Shown one piece after another: positions 17,263 through 26,379 of a stretch of 64,000 bases of DNA (positions are counted from its first letter, which is position 1; every line of letters starts with the position of its first letter). The position numbers and the translations under genes were made by a program. The stretch is taken from NCBI RefSeq assembly GCF_038087665.1, contig NZ_CP149925.1:1329455-1393454 (forward strand), in the 5' to 3' direction. The notes beneath the pieces are model-generated. The model had not been told where the DNA came from. It searched no databases and saw nothing but the letters and a program-made list of their open reading frames with translations. Source of the DNA: Gallaecimonas sp. GXIMD4217 (GTDB lineage Bacteria > Pseudomonadota > Gammaproteobacteria > Enterobacterales > Gallaecimonadaceae).

Positions 17263-18256
17263 GGCCTTGTTGATCAATTCATTCCTTGAGCCAGAAGGCC
17301 CCGACCCCCTCCGGGGTTAGCGGACCATTTCACTGACCGGCATGCCCAAGGCCGTCATTTGGTTCAACGCCGCGACCCGGGCCATCGCCTCGCCGACCTG
17401 GCCGTTGTAGTCGCGCAGTCGTAGCCGAGCGCCGGTCAGTTGCTTGAACCGCCACATCGCCGTCTCCGCTATCGAGCGGCGGTGGTAGCCGCTCTCCATC
17501 TTCCACTCTGCTAGCTCCCCGGCCTTGAGCGCCGCCACCGCCTCGTTGCGGGGATGCCCTGCCTGCCAATAACCGGCATTGCTGCGCGGCGGTATGAGCG
17601 GGCGGGCACCTTTGTGGGCGATTTCCTCGTAGCATTGCCGCTGTCATAGGCGCCGTCACCGTAGACGCTGCCTATCTGGCGGCGCAGTGGCCTGAGCATG
17701 GGGGCCAGGACCTGGCCGTCCACCCCCAGGTGCAGCTTGCGCCAGACGCGCCGCTTCTCCTTGCCGTGCTTGCGTGTCTTCCATTCCCCTTCGCCGAACA
17801 CCTTGAGGCCGGTGGCGTCAATGACCAGGTGGGTCATGTTGCCCTGGCTGCGCCGGCGATAGCGGATAGTCACCGTCTTGGCGCGTTTGCTGATGCAGCT
17901 GTAACTGGGCGAGGACAGCGGCACCTCCATCAGTCGAAACAGGGAGTTGATAAAGCCCTCCAAGGCCCGCAGCGGCAGGTTGAAGAGGCCCTTCAGCATC
18001 AGCGCCGTCTCGATGGCGGTATCGCTGTACTCAAAGCCTCGCCCCCGGCCACCGTGGTGCTGCTGGCAGCGCCAATGGCGGATGGCGGCCTCGTCCATCC
18101 AGACGGTCAATGACCCCCTGTTGACCAATGCGCGGTTGTACGCTGTCCAGTTGCTGATCTTGTGTCTGGCCTTGCCCATCCGTTGTTTCCCGTGAGTGCG
18201 ACGCGGATCAGATCACGGCGACACGGCATGGTTCAACGATTTGGCAAACAATGTCC
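17263..18256 (-). mobile_element. Decayed IS5-family (IS903-group) element, left copy
   Basis: This is 994 bp bounded by terminal inverted repeats: 17263-17280 (GGCCTTGTTGATCAATTC) and the complement of 18238-18256 (GGACATTGTTTGCCAAATC). These match the ends of the right copy at 26380-27430 and the general IS903-type end. No flanking 9-bp target duplication is visible. Its inner end lies 3 bp after the dptH stop codon. The transposase inside is broken. Confidence 0.85.
17317..18179 (-). pseudogene. IS5/IS903-type transposase, deleted and frameshifted
   Basis: The frame from ATG 18179 matches the intact copy at 26456 almost residue for residue for about 150 aa (two differences seen). After KLHLGVD it loses about 18 residues relative to that copy. 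A one-base frameshift near 17634-17640 follows, after GAYDSGN. The rest continues in another frame down to 17317, with segments such as GHPRNEAVAALKAGELAEWK and DYNGQVGEAMARV. This C-terminal third differs from the intact copy at many positions. The protein should be inactive, though the ends could still be mobilised by the other copy. Confidence 0.85.
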
Positions 18257-18259
18257 CTA

Positions 18260-21200
18260 TTAAGCCTTGGTAAGCTCCCAAAAAGCCTTGTCTTTTATCT
18301 TGGTAACTCGCTTTTCGCCATCCACATACAAACTATGATGCTTTTCCAGTTCTCGGATGTTCTTCATCAGAGATTCCTGGTCGGCTTTGTCATCCTTATT
18401 GAAGATGGATTTGATGTCTTGATTCTTGATTTGCGCCACACGATGGACAATCCAAGTTAGGATGTAGGCGGAGTAATCGTTCTCACCGGTTTTGAAGTGT
18501 GTGATGTCTTGGGTGGAGAGGATCACACCTACCCCATACTCGCGCCCTTCCTTCAGTACCTTTCTCAGGCTCGGGAAGTTTTGCGACATAAAGTTGTCGG
18601 CCTCATCCACCAAAATCATCTTGGTCATTTGACGGAAATCGCCACGCACTTCCGGCTTACCTTGCTTCTGCATCTGCGAGTAGAAGAGGTCCAGCGTCAG
18701 CGCCACGATCAGGTTTTGGATCTCGGACGGGTAACCAGCCAGCTCAATCACAGTGATGCCGTCGATCAGCTCATACAGGCTCACCATCTGCTCTGGGTCG
18801 GACTCGAAAATCTTAAAGCGCGCCAGCTTTGACAGAGCGGCATACAGCGAGTCTTCTTCCACCTTGTCTTGGTTCAGGAAGATGTCCCATAGGTTTTCGA
18901 TGGTGGGCGCAGGCTTACACCAGGTTGAAGGGTCTTCCGCACGAATACCGGCAAGCTCGTACGCCTCTAGGATGATGTTTTCCAGCTTGAGCTGCTGCTT
19001 CTTACCCAGTCCGTAGGCACGTGCCATGGTCTCGGAGAAACCTGCTGCCGTGTGGATAGGCAGCATGGGTGTATCGCCAAACAAGCTCAGTGGGTTGTAG
19101 GGCAGTTTAAACAGCTTGAATTTCTTGGCATCGGTGGCGTTGATGAACTTGTCATCCACGTAATCCGATTTGTAATCGAAGATCAGCATGCCGATGGGTT
19201 TGCCATCCACATTGTTGTGCTGATTCCGGTAAAGCTGAGAGACTACCGACTTGGTACATTGGGTTTTACCTGTACCCATGGTGCCGATGATGCCAGTGTT
19301 GCTGTTCATGAACTTGGCGGTATTGGTCGGTTCCCACAACATCGCTTGCTGATTGAAGATGTTATGGCCCAACAGCACTTTCAGCGAGTCACTGCTTGCA
19401 GGTACTTTGGTCTCCGCGTCAGCAGGTTGTTCGGTTTCGGGCTTCTCAGCAGGTTGTTCCTCCTGCGGTACCGGCACTTTCTTAGCTTCTGGGGCAGCGG
19501 GCGGCTCACTGGGGGTATCCTGCGTCTTTGCTTCCTCTGAATGGAAGAATTGGCGCGCCCCCTCCTGAAGGCAATGTGCCTCGGGAATGCTGAAAGGATG
19601 GGCATCGGCTTTGTTGTCCACCAGATGAATCAGCCAGGAGTAGGGCAGCTCAATCTGAAGCACATTGTGGGGCGTTGGGGTAAAGCGCGGCTCAATGCAG
19701 CTATCGCTGCTTAGATGGGCCAGAACAATGCCATCGTAGTAACCGGGCACACTCTCAACCCCAAAGTCGCCTTTGAGCCACCACTCGCGCTTGTCCATTA
19801 ATGGAGCGAGGGAGTCTTCAGCCAACACATCGTAGAGGCGCAGCTTCTCTACCTGCATCAGCACTTGGCGGATAAACAAAGCGCGATAGAGGCGGGCAGA
19901 AAAGGTATCAGGGCCAAGCACATCCTCTTTCAGGTAGCGCAGTAGCTCTTTGGCTTGTTTGCCGGCATAAGCAAAGTCTGGCCGTACGCCCGCTTTCACT
20001 TCCAGCGGCAACAGGTATAGCGTTTCTCCTTTGAAGCCGACAAAGAGGACGTCATCGGAGATAGCGCCTTTCTTGTAGCCTTGGACATGGCGTGAGAACT
20101 CGTTGTCGCTCATCTTCAGCCCCACATTGCCTGAGACGCGCACCATCTCGGCTACCGACAGCGGCACCCAGCAGATATCAGAGTCCTTCAGCATGGTGCT
20201 GACAAACTTATAGGCACCGATGATACCGTGCTTCTCTTTGCGGTCCTTGTCGCCGGTGGTGAGCATGTTGAGCAGCCATTCACCGTTGAAGGCGTTGAAT
20301 TCCGAAAGCAGGTTGTTGGCGCCCGACTGGCTCTCTTTCTGCAGTAAGCGCTTGAACAGGCCCACTTCCTTAGTCACGGTAATGGCGTCATAGCCGGCGG
20401 AGCTGGTGTACTGATCGGAGTAATGGATCAGCACCACATCCTTCTGTGAGGTGAAGAAGTCCAGCGTCACCTTGGGGTCGATAACCGTTGTCCAAAGGGC
20501 GCTGTCGTAGGAGCGATTGAGTAAGGCCTTAAAGTCGGAACTCACGGCCAAGCCCAATCCATGGCCGAGATACTGCTGGTTTGATTGGCGTGCTGGTTGC
20601 CATAGGTTACCAAGGGTTCTCGCCAGGCGCAGCGGTTGATGCTGCTCTGTATCAACCTGGCGCAGGCCAAAGGAAGTGTAGTAGGAGTCGCTCTTGGTCT
20701 CGGCAGCTTCGCCTGCAATCAAGCCATCACACAGCACCCCGCTGAGTGCATCGTCGATATTGATCTGGCGGCAGTCTACACGGGCGTTGTTTTTGAAGAA
20801 CGCCAAGTGAGCGTATGCCAGCGGAGTATCGTCGCTAGGGGTGACGAACTTGCTGTAGGACAGTCGGCTTCGGATCAGATCGATGATGAGATCAGATTCG
20901 CCTTTGAGGGCACCGCTGTTCAGGCCCATCTTGTCCTTGAGCTCTTCCAGCGAGCCCGTCTCTGCAAACCAGTCAAACTGGTTGGGCTGCAGCTTTTCAT
21001 CATAGAAGTTAACGTGGATGGCCGGTGAGTCATCCAAGTACTTTTTAAAGTGGTCGATAACGCCGAGGAACAGCTCCTTCGCTTCCAGCTGATTGATGGC
21101 GTTGATAGTCAGTGCGCTGGCACTGCCGGCGGCAAACAGGCGAGCATATGCCTTGGTAAACTCCGCTAACTTGTCTTTGACCAGACGTTGCACATAGCCA

Positions 21201-23362
21201 AAGTTGGCCTCTTTGTGAGGAATGAGCTCAAGCCAAAAGCTGTTGTCTTTGCTGGGCACCACATGGGCAAAGTCGGACTCAGCATGATAGACGTAAGGCA
21301 TCAGTCCCGAAGCGACCAAGCGCTCCAAGGTGACTTTGGGCAATGTCTGGAAGGTAGACTCTCCGGCCTCTTTCTCGTCGGCCAAGGCGCGCGCCAGTTT
21401 CAGGTGATAAGCCAATACCAGCGGGTGCCAGGCACCGATGTACTCGGTACCTTCAAAGGTAACCGTACCAATCCGTATCAGCTGCTTTTGCTCGTGGCTC
21501 AAGGGGTTGTTGGTGGCCTCGCTGGGCAGCGCGTTTTCGAACTCGTCGAGTACCGCCTGAACCAGCGAGCAGTAGCTATCTCCCCACGCGACCAGGCTGG
21601 GCAGGGTGTTGTGTTGTTGGTAGTACAGCAGTAGCGCGCTATAAGCGCTTGCCAGGTCCGGGTAAGTGGCGCTGAGTTCGGCATTGGAAAGGCTGCGTTC
21701 TCCGCTCCAATGCAGCTTGCCCTCTTTAGCAAACTCAAGTTCCCAATTGAGAAACCGCAGCTTGGCGCCACCCACCGCGCTTTCACGGTTATCTACGATG
21801 ATGCGCTTTTTGGCCTGATTGAATTCGGCGTTGCTGTCATCACGCAGGAGCCGGTTGAATCGGTTTTGATTCAACAGCAAGGGCGTAGACACGCCTTTCT
21901 CGGCAGGTCGTCCCTCTACATTAAACTGCAGTGCTTCGCCCGCGGATTGGACGGAAAACTGGATAAACTCGCTTTCATTTGCCAGCACTTCAAAGTCGAC
22001 AAAGCCGTACTCTTGCGCGTCCACGGTATTGTCATCGATACCGAGGGCACAGGTATCGCTCGATGCTTCCCCAATCCGCAATGTGTTTTCGTCCAACTGA
22101 AGCGTCACCCACTGCTTGCGGGGTTCAACTCGGAAGCAGTTCTTGATTTCGTCTAACAAGAACTGGCCTTCCCGGACGATCAAACAGCGAAACTTATATT
22201 CTTCGGAGCGATTTTCGCGTTTGAGTTCGATGCTGAAGAAGGTGGGCTGGCCTGAGAAGGGAATGGTGACTTCGGCACGGCTGCGTTTTCCGCCGCTACG
22301 ATTGAGTTGGATGCTGGCCGCACTTGCCAGCTCCTTGTTGTGAGTCAGCTTAACCTGCTGGTCGGTGAGGTCGCTGCCTTCAAAGACCAGTTCGAGCGTT
22401 ATCTGGCCAATGGCCTCGGTTGCTTGGAAAAGCAGGCTTTGCTCTCGCTGACCCGCCTTGGTGTCAGCTTTGGCGCGCTGAATGACCGAGGCGCCCTCAG
22501 CATTCACCTCTTCAAGCACCAGACTTTGGGCGCGATTGGTTTTAATCTCATCGCGATAGGCTTGATAGGAGAGGGCCTTCCAGTCTTTCTCTCCTTCGAA
22601 GTGCTCCTTGATGAACTTGGGGCTGAAGTCGGTCATCACCGTATCGAGCTGATCGGGGTAATGCTCAACGTTAAAGTCGATGGACTCTCTGAGTTTCCGA
22701 TTCTCATCTAGACGCTTGCGGATCTGGCGATCTTGGCCCTTCATAGTGAGAATGACCGGATCGTTGAACAGACCCAGCTCGTCAAAGTGCAGTTCGCCAT
22801 CCAGCAATGAACGATACAGCGCGCGGAAGCCAAAAATCGTTGATTGATCGTCGGTAATGACGGCCAGTTGATCTTTAAGCAGGCACAGCGATAACTCTTT
22901 GGTGTCACTGAATTGATCAACTAAGCCCTCCAGTTCGCGCTCAAACACTCGCGGATTCCAGATCGCCCCCTTGTCCGAAACATTGAGTGCACTGTTTATC
23001 AGGGTATCCAGCATACTGTTGTGGATCACCAGCAAGGCAGCGTTTTTGAATGCGCCACTTTTGCCTGCCACGGAATCGCGCAGGTGAGAGATATAGTTCT
23101 CTGAGAAGCCTTCTTGCTCGGTTTCATCAGCGCGGTGCAGCACGGGAATGAGCTGCACCTGACCACAAATCAGGTACGGCAGCTCGACACTGCCATCGGT
23201 AATGCGGCCACTCTCTGCGGCGCGCAAGAAGGCTTGGTAGAGCGCTTTCGAGTTGTCCGAGTCGGGAGATTTGAACTGGTAGCGAACCCCAGGTTTGATC
23301 TCTTTGCTAGACCACTCGGCGAATTTCTTTACGAGGTAGTCTTCAAACTGTTCGACGGACAT
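18260..23362 (-). CDS. dptH: DptH: ATPase subunit of phosphorothioation-dependent restriction
   Basis: A 1700-aa protein, the largest subunit of the DptFGH (DndFGH) complex that restricts DNA lacking phosphorothioate marks. Its long N-terminal region (about 1-1270) has no motif I can name. A Pro/Glu-rich linker (about 1272-1326, with PAAPEAKKVPVPQEEQPAEK) joins it to a HerA/FtsK-like ATPase: Walker A GTMGTGKTQ near residue 1360 and Walker B MILVDEAD near 1580. I start at ATG 23362, preceded by GGAGA; a GTG at 23383 is in frame. It overlaps the end of dptG by 20 bp, so the three genes are coupled. The stop at 18260 lies 3 bp from an insertion sequence, yet the C-terminus looks natural. Composition is less GC-rich than the host genes. 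Confidence 0.9.
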   Translation of the reverse strand: MSVEQFEDYLVKKFAEWSSKEIKPGVRYQFKSPDSDNSKALYQAFLRAAESGRITDGSVELPYLICGQVQLIPVLHRADETEQEGFSENYISHLRDSVAGKSGAFKNAALLVIHNSMLDTLINSALNVSDKGAIWNPRVFERELEGLVDQFSDTKELSLCLLKDQLAVITDDQSTIFGFRALYRSLLDGELHFDELGLFNDPVILTMKGQDRQIRKRLDENRKLRESIDFNVEHYPDQLDTVMTDFSPKFIKEHFEGEKDWKALSYQAYRDEIKTNRAQSLVLEEVNAEGASVIQRAKADTKAGQREQSLLFQATEAIGQITLELVFEGSDLTDQQVKLTHNKELASAASIQLNRSGGKRSRAEVTIPFSGQPTFFSIELKRENRSEEYKFRCLIVREGQFLLDEIKNCFRVEPRKQWVTLQLDENTLRIGEASSDTCALGIDDNTVDAQEYGFVDFEVLANESEFIQFSVQSAGEALQFNVEGRPAEKGVSTPLLLNQNRFNRLLRDDSNAEFNQAKKRIIVDNRESAVGGAKLRFLNWELEFAKEGKLHWSGERSLSNAELSATYPDLASAYSALLLYYQQHNTLPSLVAWGDSYCSLVQAVLDEFENALPSEATNNPLSHEQKQLIRIGTVTFEGTEYIGAWHPLVLAYHLKLARALADEKEAGESTFQTLPKVTLERLVASGLMPYVYHAESDFAHVVPSKDNSFWLELIPHKEANFGYVQRLVKDKLAEFTKAYARLFAAGSASALTINAINQLEAKELFLGVIDHFKKYLDDSPAIHVNFYDEKLQPNQFDWFAETGSLEELKDKMGLNSGALKGESDLIIDLIRSRLSYSKFVTPSDDTPLAYAHLAFFKNNARVDCRQINIDDALSGVLCDGLIAGEAAETKSDSYYTSFGLRQVDTEQHQPLRLARTLGNLWQPARQSNQQYLGHGLGLAVSSDFKALLNRSYDSALWTTVIDPKVTLDFFTSQKDVVLIHYSDQYTSSAGYDAITVTKEVGLFKRLLQKESQSGANNLLSEFNAFNGEWLLNMLTTGDKDRKEKHGIIGAYKFVSTMLKDSDICWVPLSVAEMVRVSGNVGLKMSDNEFSRHVQGYKKGAISDDVLFVGFKGETLYLLPLEVKAGVRPDFAYAGKQAKELLRYLKEDVLGPDTFSARLYRALFIRQVLMQVEKLRLYDVLAEDSLAPLMDKREWWLKGDFGVESVPGYYDGIVLAHLSSDSCIEPRFTPTPHNVLQIELPYSWLIHLVDNKADAHPFSIPEAHCLQEGARQFFHSEEAKTQDTPSEPPAAPEAKKVPVPQEEQPAEKPETEQPADAETKVPASSDSLKVLLGHNIFNQQAMLWEPTNTAKFMNSNTGIIGTMGTGKTQCTKSVVSQLYRNQHNNVDGKPIGMLIFDYKSDYVDDKFINATDAKKFKLFKLPYNPLSLFGDTPMLPIHTAAGFSETMARAYGLGKKQQLKLENIILEAYELAGIRAEDPSTWCKPAPTIENLWDIFLNQDKVEEDSLYAALSKLARFKIFESDPEQMVSLYELIDGITVIELAGYPSEIQNLIVALTLDLFYSQMQKQGKPEVRGDFRQMTKMILVDEADNFMSQNFPSLRKVLKEGREYGVGVILSTQDITHFKTGENDYSAYILTWIVHRVAQIKNQDIKSIFNKDDKADQESLMKNIRELEKHHSLYVDGEKRVTKIKDKAFWELTKA

Positions 23363-24656
23363 ACACGGCGTCTCCACTGTCACTCATTCTTTCTACGTTG
23401 CCCATGCGCTCATAAAAGTGCACCAGCTGTTGTTGGGACTGCCCATCTAGGTAGAACCCACGTTCTTCAAACTCACTCAGCAGCTCATGCAGGCGAAGTT
23501 TGTCACGCTCGCCGATGGCCAGATTAGTGAGTAGCAGTAGCTGGTCTTGATTCAGCACCAACACCCGCCCGGCACGGCCGCGAGATTGGATAAAATCCCC
23601 AAAGATCTGCTTTTCACATTCCACAACGTACTTTCGGTTGATGTCTGCACGGGTGGTTTTCTCATCCTTGAACTGCTCGATGGCCACGGTCTCAAACAGC
23701 TTAAAGGCCTCTTCTAGGTTTTGAGCTGGCTGCCTCGGGGGCAGTTTTCGGTTCTCGATGAATGTGCCTATGTAGTTGTTCAGAACATCAAGAATCCGTT
23801 TCTTGTCTTGGTATTCAGAGGCTTGCTGGTAGATGTACCATAGAGGCTGTTTGATTACCTTTGATTGCAGTACTTCCAAGGCGGACAGTACCGGGAACAG
23901 CGCCTCACTGGAGTTGCTCAGCAACTTAAAGCCATGCTTAGCGACGTGAACCCGCTCGGAGCTGGCCTTCTCGGTATCCAGGATGAAGTACAGAGGGCGG
24001 CTTTGAGGTTCGCCGTCGCTCCAGTTTTTGACGTTAAGTGCCAGCTGAGACACATAGGAGAACGCATAAAGCCGCAGAGTGTTGCTCAACTCTTGCAGCA
24101 GGTAGTTGGGGTGCCCCTCGAGGAACTTGAGGTCTTTTACAAAGGCCTCTGCTAAGAAGGGGAGGTAGGGGCGCTCCTTTTGGTCAACGGACTCTGACTT
24201 ATCTAGTTTTTCGCTCAATACAGAGAGTATCTCTGCTTCGATGAAGTTGAGCTTCTCGTTGATACGATCTTGGGTAAAGTGATTCCCCATCATCGACATG
24301 AACAGCTCTGCCATACGCTGATCTTGTGCGTTCCAGCCCTTACTGCCAGAGCTCTTTCGCTGCGCTTTAAACAGCAAGAACATGGGGGAAACGCTGAAGA
24401 TGTCCATCCCAGAGAAGTAGGTGCGATTCAGTACCTCCCAGAAACTTGGCTCGTCCAGTTTACTGGCAAAGCGCTCTTTGCAGTCTTCGCGGAAATCCTC
24501 GTAGTCGTAGTCGCGTACCTCAGCCTTGAGTGCATGGCTCAAAACGATCCCAGTGATGGTTTCCCAGCAAAAGTCGTTGTTCTTATTGCGGACCGGTAAG
24601 TAGCTGTTGATCTTATTAGTGTTGCTTACGGTCAACTCGTCGGGAAAAGGATACAT
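23343..24656 (-). CDS. dptG: DptG: phosphorothioation-dependent restriction protein
   Basis: A 437-aa protein matching DptG, the middle subunit of the DptFGH restriction complex. The opening (YPFPDELTVSNTNKINSYLPVRNKNNDF, quoted only in part by family memory) and its position between dptF and dptH are characteristic. No nuclease or ATPase motif can be seen by eye; the protein is probably mostly helical and structural. The start overlaps the dptF stop by one base (TAATG), and dptH starts within its last codons. Confidence 0.85.
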   Translation of the reverse strand: MYPFPDELTVSNTNKINSYLPVRNKNNDFCWETITGIVLSHALKAEVRDYDYEDFREDCKERFASKLDEPSFWEVLNRTYFSGMDIFSVSPMFLLFKAQRKSSGSKGWNAQDQRMAELFMSMMGNHFTQDRINEKLNFIEAEILSVLSEKLDKSESVDQKERPYLPFLAEAFVKDLKFLEGHPNYLLQELSNTLRLYAFSYVSQLALNVKNWSDGEPQSRPLYFILDTEKASSERVHVAKHGFKLLSNSSEALFPVLSALEVLQSKVIKQPLWYIYQQASEYQDKKRILDVLNNYIGTFIENRKLPPRQPAQNLEEAFKLFETVAIEQFKDEKTTRADINRKYVVECEKQIFGDFIQSRGRAGRVLVLNQDQLLLLTNLAIGERDKLRLHELLSEFEERGFYLDGQSQQQLVHFYERMGNVERMSDSGDAVYVRRTV

Positions 24657-26281
24657 TAGCGTACGATCTCCTCTGCGGTAATCATGCCGTCGTCATCCGT
24701 AGCGACGAACTGCTTGGAGCCCTCGTAAAACTTGATCGTCTGGGTCTGTTTGGCAATTTCAGTGATTTGATCGACCATCTCATCCAGCAACACAACGACA
24801 CTTTTGTCGTAGCGATTGGGCCGGTAGCCGCGATTGATTTTCTGGATAAGCTCGAACAGACCAAGGCTGATCTGTACTGGTTTAAGCTCGGTGTCCATGA
24901 CTTTGAAGTGGGCATGGAAGTGGTGGCACTTGTCTTCGTGTTGTTCAGCAATCTTGCCGTAGTTGCCTTTGATCTCAACCGGTGCGGCAAGCTTTACCTG
25001 ACCATATTGCCCAAGGAAAAGCTCTTTTTTGCCCAGCTCTGGGGCTTTACGGTTTGCATAGCGGTACACCGCTGCAATCAGTTCCTTTGCGTAGAACTTT
25101 CGCAATGCGGTGAACGTATCTTTGTTTCCTACGGTGTGGCTCTTGTGTACTTGCCACATAAAGGCATAGGCCTCCAGTGGAGCGTCATTGAATTCGCCTT
25201 GGAACTGCTTGTGGTAACCGTTGGCAAACTCCGCGTCTTTGGTGAGGTAAAGCAAGCGAATTAGTGAGCCTGCATCCCCCTGTTTGACCTCAGAGCGGGG
25301 CAAGGCGATGTGTTTTTCACGAATCTGCTCAATGAAGCTGTCGAGATCGGGGTCTGGCAGGCCCAGCTCGTAACGCAATACGAGCTGGTCGAGCTGCTGG
25401 GTGCGCAAGTTAGCCGGATCGAGCTCTGCCAGGCGCTGCAATAGCTCATCATCTCCACCGGAGAAAAGGTTGTCCCAGAGGTAGCCGCCTCCAAGCAGAA
25501 GGTGATGCAACAAGTCGAGCAAGGCTCGAGTTGTAATGAACTGGTCTTTCTTCAGTCTGAGCTTGAACAGGTTGGTGATGAGGACGTCTTGCACCTCAGG
25601 GACGGCCAGCATCTTAAAGTTAGCCAGCAGGACTTGGTTTCCTTGCGTGGCCTCTTCACCCTGAGCGATGCAGAAGAAAGGATTAGACTCATCCTGCTTT
25701 GTTAGCTGTTCGAGCAGCGTCTTAGTGAACTCGGAGGATGCTGCTTGTTCCTTGGAGAAGTAAAACTTGGGATAGTCTTCGAAGTCGAGGAAGGTGTACT
25801 GGCTTGAGCTTGGTTCTGATTGCGACAGGAAGCGCTCGCATTCAGAGCGGATCTCACCGTGTCGCTCTGCCCCTTCTTTCGCGAAGTTGGCCAGCATACC
25901 GATGTTTATACCGACAACGAGGGGCTTGTCGTCCTCATTACGCTCATCAAACAGCTGGTCTAGGGCCTCGATGGCGGATTGATGAGGAGAGAAGCTGTGA
26001 GTGGCATCCAGGTGAAAGCGGTAGCGGCTGCCGGATTTGTCGTAGTGGCGCGTCAAGATCTCTGACTTGCCGTCACCGCTGGAGCCACAGAGGAAAATGA
26101 TGTCCCCGCGTGATGCACCGGCGAGCAGCTTCTCGAAGTCTCTTTCGATGGCTTGGGTGACGTAGAGGGATTCCTTAAGCTCGTCAAAGTAGTCGGTTTG
26201 CCGCTCTTTGACTGTGGAGACTGAAAAAGGGGAAGACTTTGACAAGACACTGAGTGCCTGCCTTAACGAAACTCTGTCCAT
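24656..26281 (-). CDS. dptF: DptF: ATPase-type phosphorothioation-dependent restriction protein
   Basis: A 541-aa protein matching DptF. A P-loop, IIFLCGSSGDGKSEIL, lies near residues 61-76 (GxxxxGKS). The middle and C-terminal parts are charged and helical, ending in a segment rich in Lys, Asp and Thr. It is the first gene of the dptFGH operon. Only about 97 bases separate its ATG (26281) from the inner end of the right insertion sequence, so its promoter lies either in that short gap or inside the element. In known systems DptFGH is toxic to cells that lose the DNA mark, so expression should be tied to the dnd genes nearby. Confidence 0.88.
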   Translation of the reverse strand: MDRVSLRQALSVLSKSSPFSVSTVKERQTDYFDELKESLYVTQAIERDFEKLLAGASRGDIIFLCGSSGDGKSEILTRHYDKSGSRYRFHLDATHSFSPHQSAIEALDQLFDERNEDDKPLVVGINIGMLANFAKEGAERHGEIRSECERFLSQSEPSSSQYTFLDFEDYPKFYFSKEQAASSEFTKTLLEQLTKQDESNPFFCIAQGEEATQGNQVLLANFKMLAVPEVQDVLITNLFKLRLKKDQFITTRALLDLLHHLLLGGGYLWDNLFSGGDDELLQRLAELDPANLRTQQLDQLVLRYELGLPDPDLDSFIEQIREKHIALPRSEVKQGDAGSLIRLLYLTKDAEFANGYHKQFQGEFNDAPLEAYAFMWQVHKSHTVGNKDTFTALRKFYAKELIAAVYRYANRKAPELGKKELFLGQYGQVKLAAPVEIKGNYGKIAEQHEDKCHHFHAHFKVMDTELKPVQISLGLFELIQKINRGYRPNRYDKSVVVLLDEMVDQITEIAKQTQTIKFYEGSKQFVATDDDGMITAEEIVR

Positions 26282-26379
26282 GCTCTGCGCTTAGCTACTG
26301 ATTTATCAATCAATACTAACGGCTCTCTTTGGTACCTCCTAGTCTCAATTTGACTTGAACGCGACGTAGTGTGTAGTGG

